NCBI RefSeq assembly: GCF_011064615.1
Contig: NZ_JAALJH010000043.1
Span: forward strand, 1-64,000
Direction: 5' to 3'
Length of the DNA: 64,000 nt
Origin: Aquisphaera insulae
GTDB lineage: Bacteria > Planctomycetota > Planctomycetia > Isosphaerales > Isosphaeraceae
The first letter of the stretch is position 1. Each line of letters opens with the position of its first letter. Of this stretch, positions 49,795-58,583 are shown piece after piece. The notes beneath the pieces are model-generated. The model was not told the DNA's origin and made no database searches. It saw only the letters and a list, made by a program, of their open reading frames with translations. A program made the translations under genes and the position numbers.

Positions 49795-50147
49795 GGGAGT
49801 GAGCCTCCGTTGACGGTCGACGAACCCCCGAGGCCGATCGAGGAGAGCGGCACGAAGGCCTCGCCCCGCGCCTCGTGGAAGACCTTGAACACCTTCTCCG
49901 TCAGGGCGTCGGATTCGACGAAATCCTGATAGGCGCGTGCCAGCCAGGCCCGGTAAGCCCCCCGACGGCCCTCGAGGTCGCCCGGCAGGGAGTCGCGGTC
50001 CTGCGCCAGGTAGTCGTGGAACCGCTGGAGGATGTGCAGCCGGTTCACGTGGACGACGGACGGCTCGTACGGGACGGCGAAGTAGTCGAGGAACTCCTCG
50101 GCGCTGGCCAGGTCCTGGAGCTCGTCTTCGAATTCATCGAGGTCCAT
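49791..50147 (-). CDS. nifW: NifW, nitrogenase-protective protein
   Basis: A 118-residue protein with the NifW motifs 'ASAEEFLDYFAVPYEPSVVH' and 'RLHILQRFHDYL', then 'ARAYQDFVESDALTEKVFKV'. NifW binds the MoFe protein and is thought to protect or help mature it under oxygen. A Ser/Gly-rich tail ends the protein. It starts three bases after nifV ends and its stop overlaps nifZ. Length is typical. Confidence 0.93.
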   Translation of the reverse strand: MDLDEFEDELQDLASAEEFLDYFAVPYEPSVVHVNRLHILQRFHDYLAQDRDSLPGDLEGRRGAYRAWLARAYQDFVESDALTEKVFKVFHEARGEAFVPLSSIGLGGSSTVNGGSLP

Positions 50148-50150
50148 GGC

Positions 50151-51362
50151 TCAGGCTCCCTGGCGGACGGTGGAGGGGACTCGAAACGAGCGCGAGCGGC
50201 CGCCTGACGCGGCCCGGACGGCGACGGCATGCCAGCGCCTGAGCTCGGCGTCGGTGGGGGGCCGCTTGGTGCGGTCGGCGAAGTTACGGAGCCGTTCCAG
50301 GATCGCGGCCGTAGCCTCCGGGCCCGCCGAGAGGCCGAGGTCCGCCAGGGCATGCGCGACGGAGCGAGTCCCCGAGTGCTTCCCCAGGACGATGGAGTGT
50401 GACCGACCCAGGAGCGCGGGGTCCACGCCCTGGTAGTTGTGTCGATCCTTGAGGAGTCCGTCGACGTGGATCCCGGCCTCGTGCGTGAAGACCCCCGCGC
50501 CGACGAGGCTCTTCTGCCAGCCGACCTGGCGGCCGGAGGCCTTCGCCACGCGGTCGGACACGAGCGGCAGGCGGGGGAACTCGACGCCGGTCTCGAGGCC
50601 GTGGAGCAGCTTCAGGCTCACGGCCACCTCCTCGAGCGGGGCGTTGCCGGCTCGCTCGCCCAGGCCGTTGACCGTGGTGTTGACGTGGGTCGCGCCGGCG
50701 AGGACCGCGGCCAGGCTGTTGGCCGTCGCCAGGCCGAGGTCGTCGTGCGCGTGCATCTCAATCTCGAGGCCGGTCGCCGCTCGCAATCGCCGGATTGCCC
50801 GATGAGTGGAGAACGGCTCGAGGATCCCCACGGTGTCGGCGAACCGGAAACGGCGGGCGCCGGCGGCCTCGGCGGCCTCGGCCACGCGGAGCCGGAACTC
50901 GGGGTCGGCCCGCGACGAGTCCTCGCCGCCGACGCAGACCTCGAGACCTTCGTCCAGGGCCCGCGGCACCATGTCCGCAATCGTCCTCAGCACCGCGGAG
51001 CGATCGGTGGAGAGCTTGCGGTCGATCTGCTGGTCGGAGATCGGGATCGACAGGTCGACCATCGTCACGCCCAGCCCGCGGCATGCGGCCAAGTCCTCCC
51101 GGCGCATCCGGCACCAGACCAGCAGCCGGGCGCGAAGTCCGGCGGAGGCGATCGCCCGGATCCCCTCGCACTCGGCTCCTCCCATGCCGGGGATGCCGAT
51201 CTCGAGCTCGGGCACCCCCGCGTCGTCCAGGTCGCGGGCGATCGCCAGCTTCTCCTCGAGCGTGAAGGCGACTCCCGCGGACTGCTCGCCGTCGCGCAGG
51301 GTCGTGTCGTCCAGGACGACCGTGCTCCCGCGCGGCGGCTCGTCGATCTCATCGGCGAACAC
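50151..51362 (-). CDS. nifV: NifV, homocitrate synthase
   Basis: About 403 residues, LeuA/homocitrate synthase family: 'VLDDTTLRDGEQSAGVAFT' near the N-terminus with metal-binding Asp, 'HAHDDLGLATANSLAAVLAG', 'VNTTVNGLGERAGNAPLEEV', 'HEAGIHVDGLLK'. It condenses acetyl-CoA and 2-oxoglutarate to homocitrate, the organic ligand of FeMo-co. The start is a GTG at 51362 because GGAGGTG lies five bases upstream; the frame stays open far upstream but overlaps nifS. It lies 14 bp after nifS. Confidence 0.92.
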   Translation of the reverse strand: MFADEIDEPPRGSTVVLDDTTLRDGEQSAGVAFTLEEKLAIARDLDDAGVPELEIGIPGMGGAECEGIRAIASAGLRARLLVWCRMRREDLAACRGLGVTMVDLSIPISDQQIDRKLSTDRSAVLRTIADMVPRALDEGLEVCVGGEDSSRADPEFRLRVAEAAEAAGARRFRFADTVGILEPFSTHRAIRRLRAATGLEIEMHAHDDLGLATANSLAAVLAGATHVNTTVNGLGERAGNAPLEEVAVSLKLLHGLETGVEFPRLPLVSDRVAKASGRQVGWQKSLVGAGVFTHEAGIHVDGLLKDRHNYQGVDPALLGRSHSIVLGKHSGTRSVAHALADLGLSAGPEATAAILERLRNFADRTKRPPTDAELRRWHAVAVRAASGGRSRSFRVPSTVRQGA

Positions 51363-51376
51363 GACGTCACCTCCGA

Positions 51377-52594
51377 TCAGGCGTAACGGGGGGCGAACGC
51401 TTCCTCGGCGGCGACCGGGCCGTCCTCGTTCCAGTAGGGCGAGAGCGACCGCAGATGGGCCATGATCGGCGGGACCGCGGCGATCACGCGGTCCACCTCG
51501 TCCATCGTGTTGTACCGCGACAGCGAGAACCGGACGGTGCCGTGAGCGGCCGTGTAGGGGATGCTCATCGCCTTCATCACGTGCGACGGCTCGAGCGACC
51601 CTGACGTGCAGGCCGATCCGCTGGACGCCGCGATCCCCTCCTTGTTGAGCAGCAGGAGGATGCCCTCCCCCTCGATGTACTCGAAGGCGATGTTCGCCGT
51701 GTTCGGCAGCCGATGGTCGGGGTCGCCGGTCACGAAGCAGTTGGGGACCGCGGCCAGGATTCCCTTCTCGAGCCGGTCCCGCATCGCCTTCACGCAGGTG
51801 TTCTCGAAGACCATGTGCTCCATGGCCAGCTCCGCCGCCTTCCCCAGCCCCACGATCGACGCCGAGTTCTCCGTGCCGGCCCGCCGGCCCCGCTCCTGGT
51901 GACCGCCTCGGAGCAGGGGGCGAAAGCGGGTGCCCCGTCGGAGATAGAGCACGCCCACCCCCTTGGGGGCGTGGAGCTTGTGCCCGGAGAGGCTGAGCAT
52001 GTCGATGGCCGTGTCCTTGAGGTTGATGGGCAGCTTGCCCACGGCCTGGACGGCGTCGGTGTGGAACTGGGCGCCGACCCCCTTCGCCAGCTCCGCCATC
52101 TCCTCGACGGGGAAGATGGTCCCGGTCTCGTTGTTGGCCCACATGGCCGAGACGATGGCCGTCTTCTCCGACAGCTTCTTGCGATATTCCTTCAGGTCCA
52201 GCCGCCCCTTCTCGTCGACCCTGAGCCGATGGACGACATAGCCGTCGTCGCCGAGCTGCTTCTCCAGGTAGTCGCAGAGCGACAGGATGGCGGGGTGCTC
52301 GACGACCGTCGTGATGATCTCCCGACGCTCGGGCAGGGCCTTGAGCGCGGAGAGGATCGCGGTCGAGTCCGACTCGGTCCCGCACGACGTGAACACGATC
52401 TCCGACTCGTGGGCCGCCCCCAGGAGGTGCTGGACGCGGGCCCGCGCCTCCTTGATGGCCTTGCCCACGCGGTCGCCGAAGCTGTGCATCGACGAGGCGT
52501 TCCCGAACTGCTCCGTGAAGTACGGGAGCATGGCCTCGACGACCAGGGGGTCGACCTTCGTGGTCGCGTTGTTATCCATGTAGATGTCAGCCAT
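51377..52594 (-). CDS. nifS: NifS, cysteine desulfurase
   Basis: A 405-residue PLP enzyme that removes sulfur from cysteine for nitrogenase Fe-S cluster assembly. Schiff-base Lys206 lies in 'LSLSGHKLHAPKGVG' and persulfide Cys329 in 'SSGSACTSGSLEPSHV', the class I desulfurase pattern. 'WANNETGTIFPVEE' is also conserved. ATG 52594 follows GGAGGTG; it overlaps the end of nifU by 8 bp, so NifU and NifS are coupled as in other diazotrophs. Confidence 0.95.
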   Translation of the reverse strand: MADIYMDNNATTKVDPLVVEAMLPYFTEQFGNASSMHSFGDRVGKAIKEARARVQHLLGAAHESEIVFTSCGTESDSTAILSALKALPERREIITTVVEHPAILSLCDYLEKQLGDDGYVVHRLRVDEKGRLDLKEYRKKLSEKTAIVSAMWANNETGTIFPVEEMAELAKGVGAQFHTDAVQAVGKLPINLKDTAIDMLSLSGHKLHAPKGVGVLYLRRGTRFRPLLRGGHQERGRRAGTENSASIVGLGKAAELAMEHMVFENTCVKAMRDRLEKGILAAVPNCFVTGDPDHRLPNTANIAFEYIEGEGILLLLNKEGIAASSGSACTSGSLEPSHVMKAMSIPYTAAHGTVRFSLSRYNTMDEVDRVIAAVPPIMAHLRSLSPYWNEDGPVAAEEAFAPRYA

Positions 52595-53504
52595 GGCTCG
52601 CACCTCCGATCGCCATCGGCTCCGCCGGAGCGGCCTTCATCCTGCTGGCGGGGAGGACCTTGAGGAACTCGCCGAACTCCTCCATCATCTTCTGCTGGAC
52701 GCCGCCGAGGGTCGCGGACTCCATCGCGCAGCCCTTGCAGGCGCCCAGCATGGTGACGTAGATCGTCTTGCCGTCGATCTCCACGAGTTCGAGGTCGCCG
52801 TGATCGGCCTGGAGCTGCGGGCGGATCTTGTCGATGACGGCCTCGACGCGGCGGACCCGCTGGGGCATGGTCATCTCCGACCATCGCAGCGGCTTCGCCG
52901 GGGCGGGCTCCGCGGGGGGGTCGAAGGCGTTCCCCCGCCGACGTTGGATGTCGTCGAGGATGTCCTCGATCTTCTCGTGGCACGAACAGCATCCGCCGCC
53001 GGCCTTGGTGTAGTTGGTGACGTCCTCGACGGTGGAGAGGCGGTTCGAGGCCACGACCTCCTCGATCAGCCCGGCGTGGATGCCGAAGCAGTGGCAGACG
53101 AGGTCGCCTTCCTCATGATCCTCCGCGAGCTCCTCGCCGCGGTAGTTCGCCACGGCCGCCTGGAGCGCCTCGCGGCCCATGACGGAGCAATGCATCTTCT
53201 CCGGCGGCAGGCCGTCGAGATAATCCGCGATGTCCTGGTTGCTGACCTTGAGCGCCTGGTCCAGGGTCATCCCCTTGACGATCTCCGTGAGCGCGGAGGA
53301 CGAGGCGATGGCCGAACCGCAGCCGAAGGTCTGGAACCGGGCGTCGAGAATCCGGTCGGACTCGGGATCCACCCGGAGCATCAGGCGGAGGGCGTCGCCG
53401 CAGGCGATCGCCCCGATCTCGCCCACCGCGTTGGCCTCGGCGAGCGGGCCGGCGTTGCGAGGCTGGAAGAAGTGATCCTTGACCTTCTCGGAATACTCCC
53501 ACAT
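52587..53504 (-). CDS. nifU: NifU, Fe-S cluster scaffold
   Basis: A 305-residue three-domain scaffold. The IscU-like N-terminal domain has Cys35, Cys62 and Cys106; the central [2Fe-2S] domain has Cys137, Cys139, Cys172 and Cys175; the C-terminal Nfu domain has Cys256-x-x-Cys259 in 'ACKGCAM'. Numbering through 175 matches Azotobacter NifU. GGGGGG lies six bases before ATG 53504. It is the first gene of the nifUSVWZ-hesA unit, downstream of a putative NifA-dependent promoter. Confidence 0.95.
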   Translation of the reverse strand: MWEYSEKVKDHFFQPRNAGPLAEANAVGEIGAIACGDALRLMLRVDPESDRILDARFQTFGCGSAIASSSALTEIVKGMTLDQALKVSNQDIADYLDGLPPEKMHCSVMGREALQAAVANYRGEELAEDHEEGDLVCHCFGIHAGLIEEVVASNRLSTVEDVTNYTKAGGGCCSCHEKIEDILDDIQRRRGNAFDPPAEPAPAKPLRWSEMTMPQRVRRVEAVIDKIRPQLQADHGDLELVEIDGKTIYVTMLGACKGCAMESATLGGVQQKMMEEFGEFLKVLPASRMKAAPAEPMAIGGASHG

Positions 53505-53597
53505 GGCAGGCCCCCCCCTGACTCGCGGTCGCTCCATCCCGGGTGGCTCGCACAGAGCCCGACGAGACCGGCGGAGCCTCGACGGGATGCCCCTATT

Positions 53598-53613
53598 CTC
53601 AAACCGGGTGCCA
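53598..53613 (-). promoter_or_regulatory. putative sigma-54 (-24/-12) promoter upstream of nifU
   Basis: On the minus strand TGGCACC-CGGT-TTGAG. The -24 half is consensus (TGGCAC); the -12 half has TTGAG where TTGC is expected, so it is imperfect. It lies about 95 bp before nifU and 164 bp downstream of a perfect NifA site. Confidence 0.5.
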
Positions 53614-53776
53614 ATCGCGACCGCCCAGGGCGCGCGGTTTTCCGGCCCTTTTCCGCGGCGAACGTGGTCGATCGGCCGCTGTCGCAAACCCCACCCGCCC
53701 GGCGGCCTTTGTCCGGGTTGCGACGCTCCGGAGTTCCAGAGGATTTCCGATCCGCCGGCCTCCCGGCCCATGGCCG

Positions 53777-53792
53777 TGTCGGAAACGCGACA
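53777..53792 (-). promoter_or_regulatory. NifA upstream activator site (TGT-N10-ACA)
   Basis: TGT (53777-53779), ten bases, ACA (53790-53792): the exact NifA binding consensus. It is in the 599-bp gap before nifU at a suitable enhancer distance from the -24/-12 element. The motif is short and could occur by chance, but position and context support it. Confidence 0.6.
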
Positions 53793-54036
53793 ATCCGCTC
53801 GCCGGCGGTCGCGTCGGGAAGATTCCACGACATCGCTCCAGATTCCTAGGAAATCATATCAATGGCCATCAGAATCACAGTGGTTTGATGCCTGATCCTG
53901 AGGCAGGATTGTGGCGCCAGCGGGCAGGTCCATCACACGAAGTTCGGAGAGGGGCAGGGAGGGCTCGCCCCGGCGCCATCCCCTCGATCCGCGGCCGCCC
54001 CGACTCCGGAGGATGGTTCGACGCGGCGCGCGAAAA

Positions 54037-54072
54037 GACCGCCCGGTGGCCTGGATTGGCGACCGGGCGGTC
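54037..54072 (-). terminator. intrinsic terminator after fdxB
   Basis: On the minus strand an 11-bp perfect stem (GACCGCCCGGT at 54037-54047 with ACCGGGCGGTC at 54062-54072, 14-base loop) followed by TTTT. It ends the nifH-to-fdxB operon 30 bp after fdxB and separates it from nifU. Confidence 0.8.
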
Positions 54073-54103
54073 CAGATCGTGGGGCCCATCGAAGCGGGGT
54101 GGT

Positions 54104-54400
54104 TCAGCCGGCGAGCGAGAGGGGTTCGTGGGTCAAGCAGGACTTCGGGCAGGCCTTGCTGCACGCCTGGCAGCCGATGCAGTCCTCCGGATTGGCGAGG
54201 CTCATGACCTTGCGCGTCTCCTCGCTATCGTCGTCGTCGTCGTCGTTCAATTGCCGCTCGACCAGCGTGAAGACCTGGCGCGAGCAGGACTTGAAACAGC
54301 GGCCGCAGCCGATGCAGCGGGCCTGGTTGAGCGAGGCAACGTAGTGCGGGATCCACTCCGTGCCGCCTCGCGTCCGGCCGGTGACCTGGGTGGCGATCAT
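54104..54400 (-). CDS. fdxB: nif-specific ferredoxin (FdxB / ferredoxin III)
   Basis: A 98-residue 2x[4Fe-4S] ferredoxin with Cys motifs 'CIGCGRCFKSC' and 'CIGCQACSKACPKSC'. An acidic insert 'NDDDDDDSEE' sits between the two clusters. This form is the nif-specific ferredoxin III found beside nifENX. It can pass electrons to nitrogenase or to cofactor assembly. ATG 54400 overlaps the stop of the small upstream gene in an ATGA junction. It is the last gene of the operon. Confidence 0.9.
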   Translation of the reverse strand: MIATQVTGRTRGGTEWIPHYVASLNQARCIGCGRCFKSCSRQVFTLVERQLNDDDDDDSEETRKVMSLANPEDCIGCQACSKACPKSCLTHEPLSLAG

Positions 54401-54627
54401 GGTGCGGTGACCTCCTCCGCGGCTCGGGCGGCCGAGAGCTCGTCGACGGCGTCTTTCCAGGACCGGCAGGCGGCGAGCGTCCCCTCGGCGATCGACGGGA
54501 TCTCGTCGAGTCGTTCGGGCAGCCGCTCCTCGGCCAGGTCGTGCATCCTGCCCGCCCACTCGGCGGCGATCCGCTTGCGGCGCTGGACTTCCTTCTCCAG
54601 GCCCCGGATGATCTCATCGCGCGTCAT
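54397..54627 (-). CDS. CCE_0567-type small nif-cluster protein
   Basis: A 76-residue helical protein ('IIRGLEKEVQRRKRIAAEWA', 'MHDLAEERLPERLDEIPSIA', 'TLAACRSWKDAVDELSAA') resembling the CCE_0567-family metalloprotein encoded in many nif clusters between nifX/DUF269 and fdxB. AAGGA precedes the ATG by seven bases. Function is unproven; position is conserved. Confidence 0.75.
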   Translation of the reverse strand: MTRDEIIRGLEKEVQRRKRIAAEWAGRMHDLAEERLPERLDEIPSIAEGTLAACRSWKDAVDELSAARAAEEVTAP

Positions 54628-54701
54628 GAATGTGTCCTTGAACGGGGCCCGGAGAGACCGCCCGCGCCCCCATCGAGGGGGCGCGGGCCGACCGGCGAGG
54701 G

Positions 54702-55157
54702 TCAGTCCTCCTCGGCGACCTGGCGATACTTCTCGATCAGCTCGAGGATCCCGTCGAGGATCTTCTCGGCGTCGTGCTCCAGGACTTCCCGCGTATTGAA
54801 GCCGAAGCGGTGGACGTCGCGGAGCGTCCGGTCGTAGACGACCAGCTTGCCGACGGTGATCAGGGCGCGGCCGAACCCCTCGTGGTGGATGTTGATCGAG
54901 GGGATGGCCATCAGGCCGGTCACCTTCTCGACGAGCGAGCAGATGGCGTTGTAGTACGCCTTCACGCGCGACATCACCTCCTCGTCCGGGTCGCCGACGA
55001 TCGGGATGAGGTGCTTGTGCTCCTTGGTCACGATGAACGGGGACAGGATCTCGTCGTCGCTGGCCCGGTCATGCTGGCCGTAGGTGTCGATGGCTCGCAT
55101 CTGCTTGACGAGCTCCTTGGCCAGGTTGGACTCGACGATCGGCGCGGTCGAACTCAT
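54702..55157 (-). CDS. NifX-associated protein (DUF269)
   Basis: A 151-residue protein ('AKELVKQMRAIDTYGQHDRA', 'HKHLIPIVGDPDEEVMSRVK', 'GFGRALITVGKLVVYDRTLR') typical of the DUF269 family encoded directly after nifX. Its exact role in FeMo-co synthesis is not settled. GGAG precedes ATG 55157; it lies 55 bp after nifX. Confidence 0.88.
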   Translation of the reverse strand: MSSTAPIVESNLAKELVKQMRAIDTYGQHDRASDDEILSPFIVTKEHKHLIPIVGDPDEEVMSRVKAYYNAICSLVEKVTGLMAIPSINIHHEGFGRALITVGKLVVYDRTLRDVHRFGFNTREVLEHDAEKILDGILELIEKYRQVAEED

Positions 55158-55212
55158 GACGGAAACGCTCCAAAAGGACCTTCGGGGGTCGCACGACCAC
55201 TTCGTGGCGAAC

Positions 55213-55701
55213 TCAACCGTCCCAGCCCTCCTCCTCCATCGCGTCGAACCGGCCCGCGTCCCTGCGGCGGTCCTGGCTCTGGAGGGCCTTGACGATCCAT
55301 GGGGTGCTGGCGAGGTTGATCTCGTTGCGGAGGTGGGCGAGCGCCTCGGCGATCAGGGCGCCGGGCTCCACCTTGATGGGCTGGACCCCCGCGGCGGCGA
55401 GCTGCCGCACGGCGGAGCCGCCGACCGCCTGGCAGAAGACCGCGGCGCACCCCTGGAGCGCGGCGATCTTGGCCGGGAGCTTGGATTCGTTGCCGTCGTG
55501 GACGGCCTCCTCGAACTGGGTCACCCCGACGAGCTCGGACCCGGTCCCCGACACCCGGTAGATGGCGAAGCGGGTCGCCGAGCCGAAATGCTGGTCCACG
55601 ACGGTCATGCCGCCGGTGGCGAAGGCGACGTTCATGGACGGGCCCGGCGCGGCGGGCTCGTCGTCACGGAGCATCAACCGGACAGGGTACGAGGCCGGCA
55701 T
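55213..55701 (-). CDS. nifX: NifX, FeMo-co/NifB-co carrier
   Basis: About 162 residues. 'MNVAFATGGMTVVDQHFGSA' and 'LPAKIAALQGCAAVFCQAVG' mark the NifX/NifY-type dinitrogenase cofactor-binding domain. NifX carries NifB-co or VK-cluster between NifB and NifEN. The ATG at 55701 lies 38 bp inside the end of nifN, typical of overlapping nifN-nifX; a further in-frame ATG at 55674 is possible. The C-terminal tail is acidic. Confidence 0.88.
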   Translation of the reverse strand: MPASYPVRLMLRDDEPAAPGPSMNVAFATGGMTVVDQHFGSATRFAIYRVSGTGSELVGVTQFEEAVHDGNESKLPAKIAALQGCAAVFCQAVGGSAVRQLAAAGVQPIKVEPGALIAEALAHLRNEINLASTPWIVKALQSQDRRRDAGRFDAMEEEGWDG

Positions 55702-57094
55702 CGAGGAGTCCCTCCGGGGCGGGGTCGTCCCGCTTCTGCGAGTAGATGGAACGATAGGCCGGGATCGCGTGATGGCGACGCTCGGCGAGCATGTTCGCCA
55801 GGTCGAAGAGCAACTGCCGCGTCCCCCGGTATCCGATGAACGTCCGCTGATAGCCACCGATCAGGTCGTACTGCGGGAACCCGGCCCGGACGATCGGGAT
55901 GCCCAGCCGCCCCGCCGAGTCGACGGCGTGCGAGTTGCCGATCAGGCATTCCGCCCGCCCCTCTCGCGCCGCCTTCTCCAGGTCCGCCAGGTCGCCGATC
56001 TGGACGGCGGCGGCCGGCACGGACGAGAGCGACGGGCCCGCCGCCGGAGCGACGGCCGCGACCACCTCGGCCCCCATCTGGGCGGCGAGCTGGCCGAAGG
56101 CCAGCAGCAGGTCGGGGTCGGCGGCGATCGCGAGCCGTGTCTGGCCGATCATGAAATGGGTGTCGACCATGGCGTCCTGGAGCTGGGCCCGGTGCCGCTC
56201 GAGCTTGCGGGGGACGTCGCGGTCGCTGATCCGGTGCAGGCAGTAGACCAGGGCATCCACGGCCTCCAGCCCCATGAGGTGATCGAAATGATAGTTCGGC
56301 ACCCCCGTCCGCTCGTGGAGCAGGTCCGCCGCCTTCTCCATCGACCGGCCGACGACGAGGGTGGCGTCCGAATCGCCCAGCGTGGCGATCTCCTTGACCG
56401 TGATCCCGCCGTAGGTCAGGGGGTTGAATTCCTCGTCGGTGAGGTGGCCGTCGAGCGAGTCGGCCAGGTCGGGGAGGACGATCGGGCGGAGCTCGAACGC
56501 CTCGATCAGCTCCTTGAGGGCCTCGACGTCGCCGACCGAGAGCGAGGAGCCGGCCAGCACGTTGACCCGCCCCTTGCGCCCCGGGATCGGCGGCCGGTCC
56601 TCCCGCGAGGGGGGGACCAGGACGTCGATCATGGCGGTCACGGCGGCCGCGAATCCCGTCTCGAAGCAGCCGGAGTAATCCGGCGTGTTGACCGGGACGA
56701 CGGGGATGCCGTCGAACTCCGGATGACGCTCGCGGAACTGCCGGATCGCCCCGGTCAGGTGCGCGCCCTGGGTCTCGGCCAGGCCGGTCGTCGGCAGGCC
56801 GACGAGGCTCGGCTTGTGCTTGCCGCAGACCACCTTGAGGGCCTCGATGATGTTCTCGTCCGCGCCCATGACCGAGCTGATCTGGTCCATGGCCGTGGTC
56901 TGGAGCGGGATCGGCTCGCGGAAGTGGCGGACGAAGAAGACCTTGCCGAAGGCCGTGCACCCCTGGGCGCCGTGCATCAGCGGCACGGCCCGGTCCAGGC
57001 CCATGAAGGCGAGCGAGGCCCCGACCGTGGCGCTCGCCTTGAGCGGGCTCACGGAGAGGGGCTTGGTTCGCTTCCGCACGGTGGTCGTTGTCAT
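55664..57094 (-). CDS. nifN: NifN, NifEN scaffold beta subunit
   Basis: A 476-residue NifK paralogue that with NifE forms the FeMo-co maturation scaffold. Motifs: 'MHGAQGCTAFGKVFFVRHFR', 'TTAMDQISSVMGADENI', 'GLPTTGLAETQGAHL', 'NTPDYSGCFETGF' and 'RAGFPQYDLIGGYQR'. GGAG lies upstream of ATG 57094. It starts 25 bp after nifE. Normal length, no breaks. Confidence 0.95.
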   Translation of the reverse strand: MTTTTVRKRTKPLSVSPLKASATVGASLAFMGLDRAVPLMHGAQGCTAFGKVFFVRHFREPIPLQTTAMDQISSVMGADENIIEALKVVCGKHKPSLVGLPTTGLAETQGAHLTGAIRQFRERHPEFDGIPVVPVNTPDYSGCFETGFAAAVTAMIDVLVPPSREDRPPIPGRKGRVNVLAGSSLSVGDVEALKELIEAFELRPIVLPDLADSLDGHLTDEEFNPLTYGGITVKEIATLGDSDATLVVGRSMEKAADLLHERTGVPNYHFDHLMGLEAVDALVYCLHRISDRDVPRKLERHRAQLQDAMVDTHFMIGQTRLAIAADPDLLLAFGQLAAQMGAEVVAAVAPAAGPSLSSVPAAAVQIGDLADLEKAAREGRAECLIGNSHAVDSAGRLGIPIVRAGFPQYDLIGGYQRTFIGYRGTRQLLFDLANMLAERRHHAIPAYRSIYSQKRDDPAPEGLLDAGLVPCPVDAP

Positions 57095-57119
57095 CGGACT
57101 CCGATCTCCTTTCGGGCGA

Positions 57120-58538
57120 TCAGGCGCGGAAGACCTTGGGCCGGTGATGGATGACGGGCTGGGCCGGCTCCCAGGGCGTCGGCCGGCGGGCCGCCTCCCA
57201 GACCGGGCTCTCGATCGCCAGCGCGAGCTGGCGGGCCAGCTCGAGCATCCCCTCGTAGCCGGCGTAGCCGAAGTCGCGCTCCTGGTTGATGTCCAGGAAC
57301 GGGATCTTGGCCTTGAGCGCCGTGTACATGTTGCGACCCCCGGCGATCAGGATGTCGGCCTCCTGCTCGTGGACGATCTTGAGCAGGGCCCGGGGGTTGC
57401 CGTCGTCGATCATCCTCGTCTTCGGCCCCATCAGCTCGCGGATCCGCTGCTTGTCCTCCTCGGTGGACTTGGTCGTCCCGGTCGCGACGACGACCATGCC
57501 CAGATCCTGGAGCGCCGAGATGATCGACCAGGACTTCACGCCCCCCGTGTAGAGGAGCACCCGCTTGCCGCGGAGCCGTGCCCGCCACGGCTCCAGGGCC
57601 TCGTGAATCCGCGCCTCCTCGCGGGCGATCAGGGACGTCGATCGCTCGGTCAGGCCGGGATCCCGGATCAGCCGGGCGAAATCGCGGATCGCCTGCGACG
57701 TGTCGGCGACGCCGTAGATCGAGCCCTCGAACCAGGGCGTCCCGTACGTCTCCTCGAGCTTCCGGGCCACGTTCAGGAGGGCCTTGGAGCAGACCATCAT
57801 GTTGACCTCCGCGCGGTGCATCGTCTGCACCTCGCGGAAGCGGGCGTCGCCGGAGAGCGTGCAGAGCACCCGGATCCCGAGCTCGTCCAGGAGCGGCAGG
57901 ACGTGCCAGAGCTCGCCGGCGATGTTGTACTCGCCGATCAGGTTGACGTCGTGGACCGTGATCCCCTCGCGGGCCGAGGAAACCGGGATCGGGTCGGGCT
58001 CGCGGGTGCCGATCACGTGCTTGACCATCGCCTCGCCGGCGATCCGGTTCCCCAGGTTCTTGGTGCCGTAGAAGCCCGCGCAGTCGATCGGGACGACGGG
58101 GACGTCCCACTTCGCCCGGGCGGCCTTGCAGACGGCCTCGATGTCGTCGCCGATCAGGGCCGGGACGCACGTGTTGTAGACGAAGACGGCGGCGGGGCGG
58201 TGGTCGTCGATCGCCTGCTTGATCGAGTGGAAGAGCCGTTTCTCGCCGCGGCCCATGATCACGTCCTGCTCGGTCAGGTCCGTGGTCATGCCCAGGCGGT
58301 AGAGCTCCGGCCCGGAGGAACGGGTGCCGCGGTTGTCCCACGAGCTGCCGGCGCAGGCGATCGGGCCGTGGACGATGTGGGCGACGTCGGCCACGGGGAT
58401 GAGGGCGATCTGCGCCCCGTCGAACGCACAGCCTCCCGCGGTGGCGCCGGGCTTGGGCCGGGCGCAGCCGGACTTCGATTTCTTGTTGTGCTCGCAGGAC
58501 GGCTCATTCAGCAGCTCGGCGATGTCTTTCGGCTTCAT
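57120..58538 (-). CDS. nifE: NifE, NifEN scaffold alpha subunit
   Basis: A 472-residue NifD paralogue. Cluster-ligand Cys are present: Cys37 in 'GGCAFDGA', Cys62 in 'GPIACAGSSWDNRG', Cys124 in 'VYNTCVPALIGDDIEAVC'. It receives NifB-co and finishes FeMo-co on NifEN. It begins 45 bp after the DUF6129-like gene and precedes nifN, the canonical order. Full length. Confidence 0.95.
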   Translation of the reverse strand: MKPKDIAELLNEPSCEHNKKSKSGCARPKPGATAGGCAFDGAQIALIPVADVAHIVHGPIACAGSSWDNRGTRSSGPELYRLGMTTDLTEQDVIMGRGEKRLFHSIKQAIDDHRPAAVFVYNTCVPALIGDDIEAVCKAARAKWDVPVVPIDCAGFYGTKNLGNRIAGEAMVKHVIGTREPDPIPVSSAREGITVHDVNLIGEYNIAGELWHVLPLLDELGIRVLCTLSGDARFREVQTMHRAEVNMMVCSKALLNVARKLEETYGTPWFEGSIYGVADTSQAIRDFARLIRDPGLTERSTSLIAREEARIHEALEPWRARLRGKRVLLYTGGVKSWSIISALQDLGMVVVATGTTKSTEEDKQRIRELMGPKTRMIDDGNPRALLKIVHEQEADILIAGGRNMYTALKAKIPFLDINQERDFGYAGYEGMLELARQLALAIESPVWEAARRPTPWEPAQPVIHHRPKVFRA

Positions 58539-58583
58539 CGTCCCCGCCCCATCGTCGTTCGCGACGTCCGGCCCCCCGGCCCG

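Noticed and set aside
51363..52385. Long N-terminal extension of the NifV frame into nifS
   Set aside because: It overlaps nifS in another frame; the GTG at 51362 with GGAGGTG fits the family N-terminus.
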